From NCBI RefSeq assembly GCF_042651485.1, contig NZ_JBHSDH010000013.1, forward strand, positions 1,822,207 to 1,886,206: a DNA stretch of 64,000 bases, given 5' to 3'. Position 1 is the first letter of the stretch. Each line of letters opens with the position of its first letter. This DNA is from Sphingorhabdus_B arenilitoris (lineage in GTDB: Bacteria; Pseudomonadota; Alphaproteobacteria; Sphingomonadales; Sphingomonadaceae). Of this stretch, positions 63,917 through 64,000 are shown piece by piece. The translations under genes were made by a program, and so were the position numbers. The notes under the pieces are model-generated. The model was given only the letters and a program-made list of their open reading frames with translations, searched no databases and was not told the DNA's origin.

Positions 63917-64000
63917 GGGATTCCCAAGAAGCGTAATATCTGATTCAGTCTTTTTGCGAAAGGAGACTGGGTAATGGGACGTTTTGATTTGACTGATTTT
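63917..64000 (+). mobile_element. Left end of an IS5-family insertion sequence (partial)
   Basis: From GGGATTCCCAAG, resembling IS5/IS1031-group inverted repeats, to the window edge. It contains the first codons of a transposase. The right end is outside the window. Confidence 0.55.
63974..64000 (+). CDS. IS5-family transposase, first nine residues
   Basis: Only MGRFDLTDF is visible. This is the typical start of IS5/IS1031-group transposases (M-R-[YF]-D-L-[ST]-D-F). AGGAGA lies 8 bases ahead of the ATG. Confidence 0.6.

Noticed and set aside
1..64000. tRNA and rRNA genes
   Set aside because: I saw no cloverleaf with a T-arm motif and no rRNA-like sequence in the intergenic gaps. A tRNAscan run would settle it.

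Overview
The window looks like a chromosomal segment of an alphaproteobacterium of the Sphingomonadales (Sphingorhabdus/Sphingopyxis-like). Supporting signs are the lptC-lptA-lptB-rpoN block, the ftsK-lolA-xth order, a small DivK homologue, a MetH split over two polypeptides, DUF3576 and DUF3572 proteins, and many short GC-rich palindromic repeats. The genus is inferred from gene content only. I found no rRNA, tRNA, CRISPR or prophage. Most genes are housekeeping; the accessory material is concentrated in a few places.

Layout. At 1-6108 (minus strand) a five-gene catabolic operon encodes an acyl-CoA dehydrogenase, an enoyl-CoA hydratase, an acyl-CoA ligase, a cytochrome P450 and an aldehyde dehydrogenase cut by the window edge. 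A palindrome precedes the first gene. At 6181-9915 there is a Gram-negative sortase, its VIT/von Willebrand target with an LPQTA sorting tail, and a divergent helix-turn-helix regulator next to three 10-bp repeats. Housekeeping genes follow at 9929-12888 (FemAB-like/GNAT, RidA, HAD, DUF3572, DivK). At 12.9-14.85 kb lies a foreign-looking patch holding a secreted HExxH protein and a GIY-YIG nuclease gene bracketed by a 31-bp inverted repeat whose arms are themselves REP-like palindromes.

From 14.9 to 29.4 kb come rpmG, a GDT1-type transporter, a double cold-shock protein, an RNase D-like exonuclease, lptCAB, rpoN, oxidoreductases, a CNNM/CorC transporter, an OmpA lipoprotein and ftsK. At 29.4-45.9 kb are lolA, a probable structured small RNA with its own terminator, xth, ribA, PBP1A, DUF805, msrB, DUF4402, the DUF3576-leuS-lptE-holA operon, a ThiE-like protein, a YggS-type protein, a CPA1 antiporter and PdeM. 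Two small lipoproteins follow at 46 kb.

At 46.8-52.9 kb is a methionine-cycle locus: an ArsR-methyltransferase regulator, metF, metH part 1 and metH part 2. A perfect 22-bp palindrome overlaps the only promoter seen for the regulator, whose transcript should be nearly leaderless. Repeats sit between the two metH genes, and one palindrome lies inside the second. At 53.0-58.8 kb a divergent pullulanase/alpha-amylase pair is bracketed by two roughly 550-640-bp collinear repeat arrays. Each array contains 110-bp palindrome-ended elements whose interiors are inverted between the two arrays. The window ends with mutS, the malic enzyme maeB and the left end of an IS5-like element.

The best leads are the REP-flanked GIY-YIG cassette, the interior-inverted 110-bp elements and arrays around the amylases, the sortase/target/regulator set, the operator-promoter arrangement of the met regulator, and the small-RNA candidate upstream of xth.
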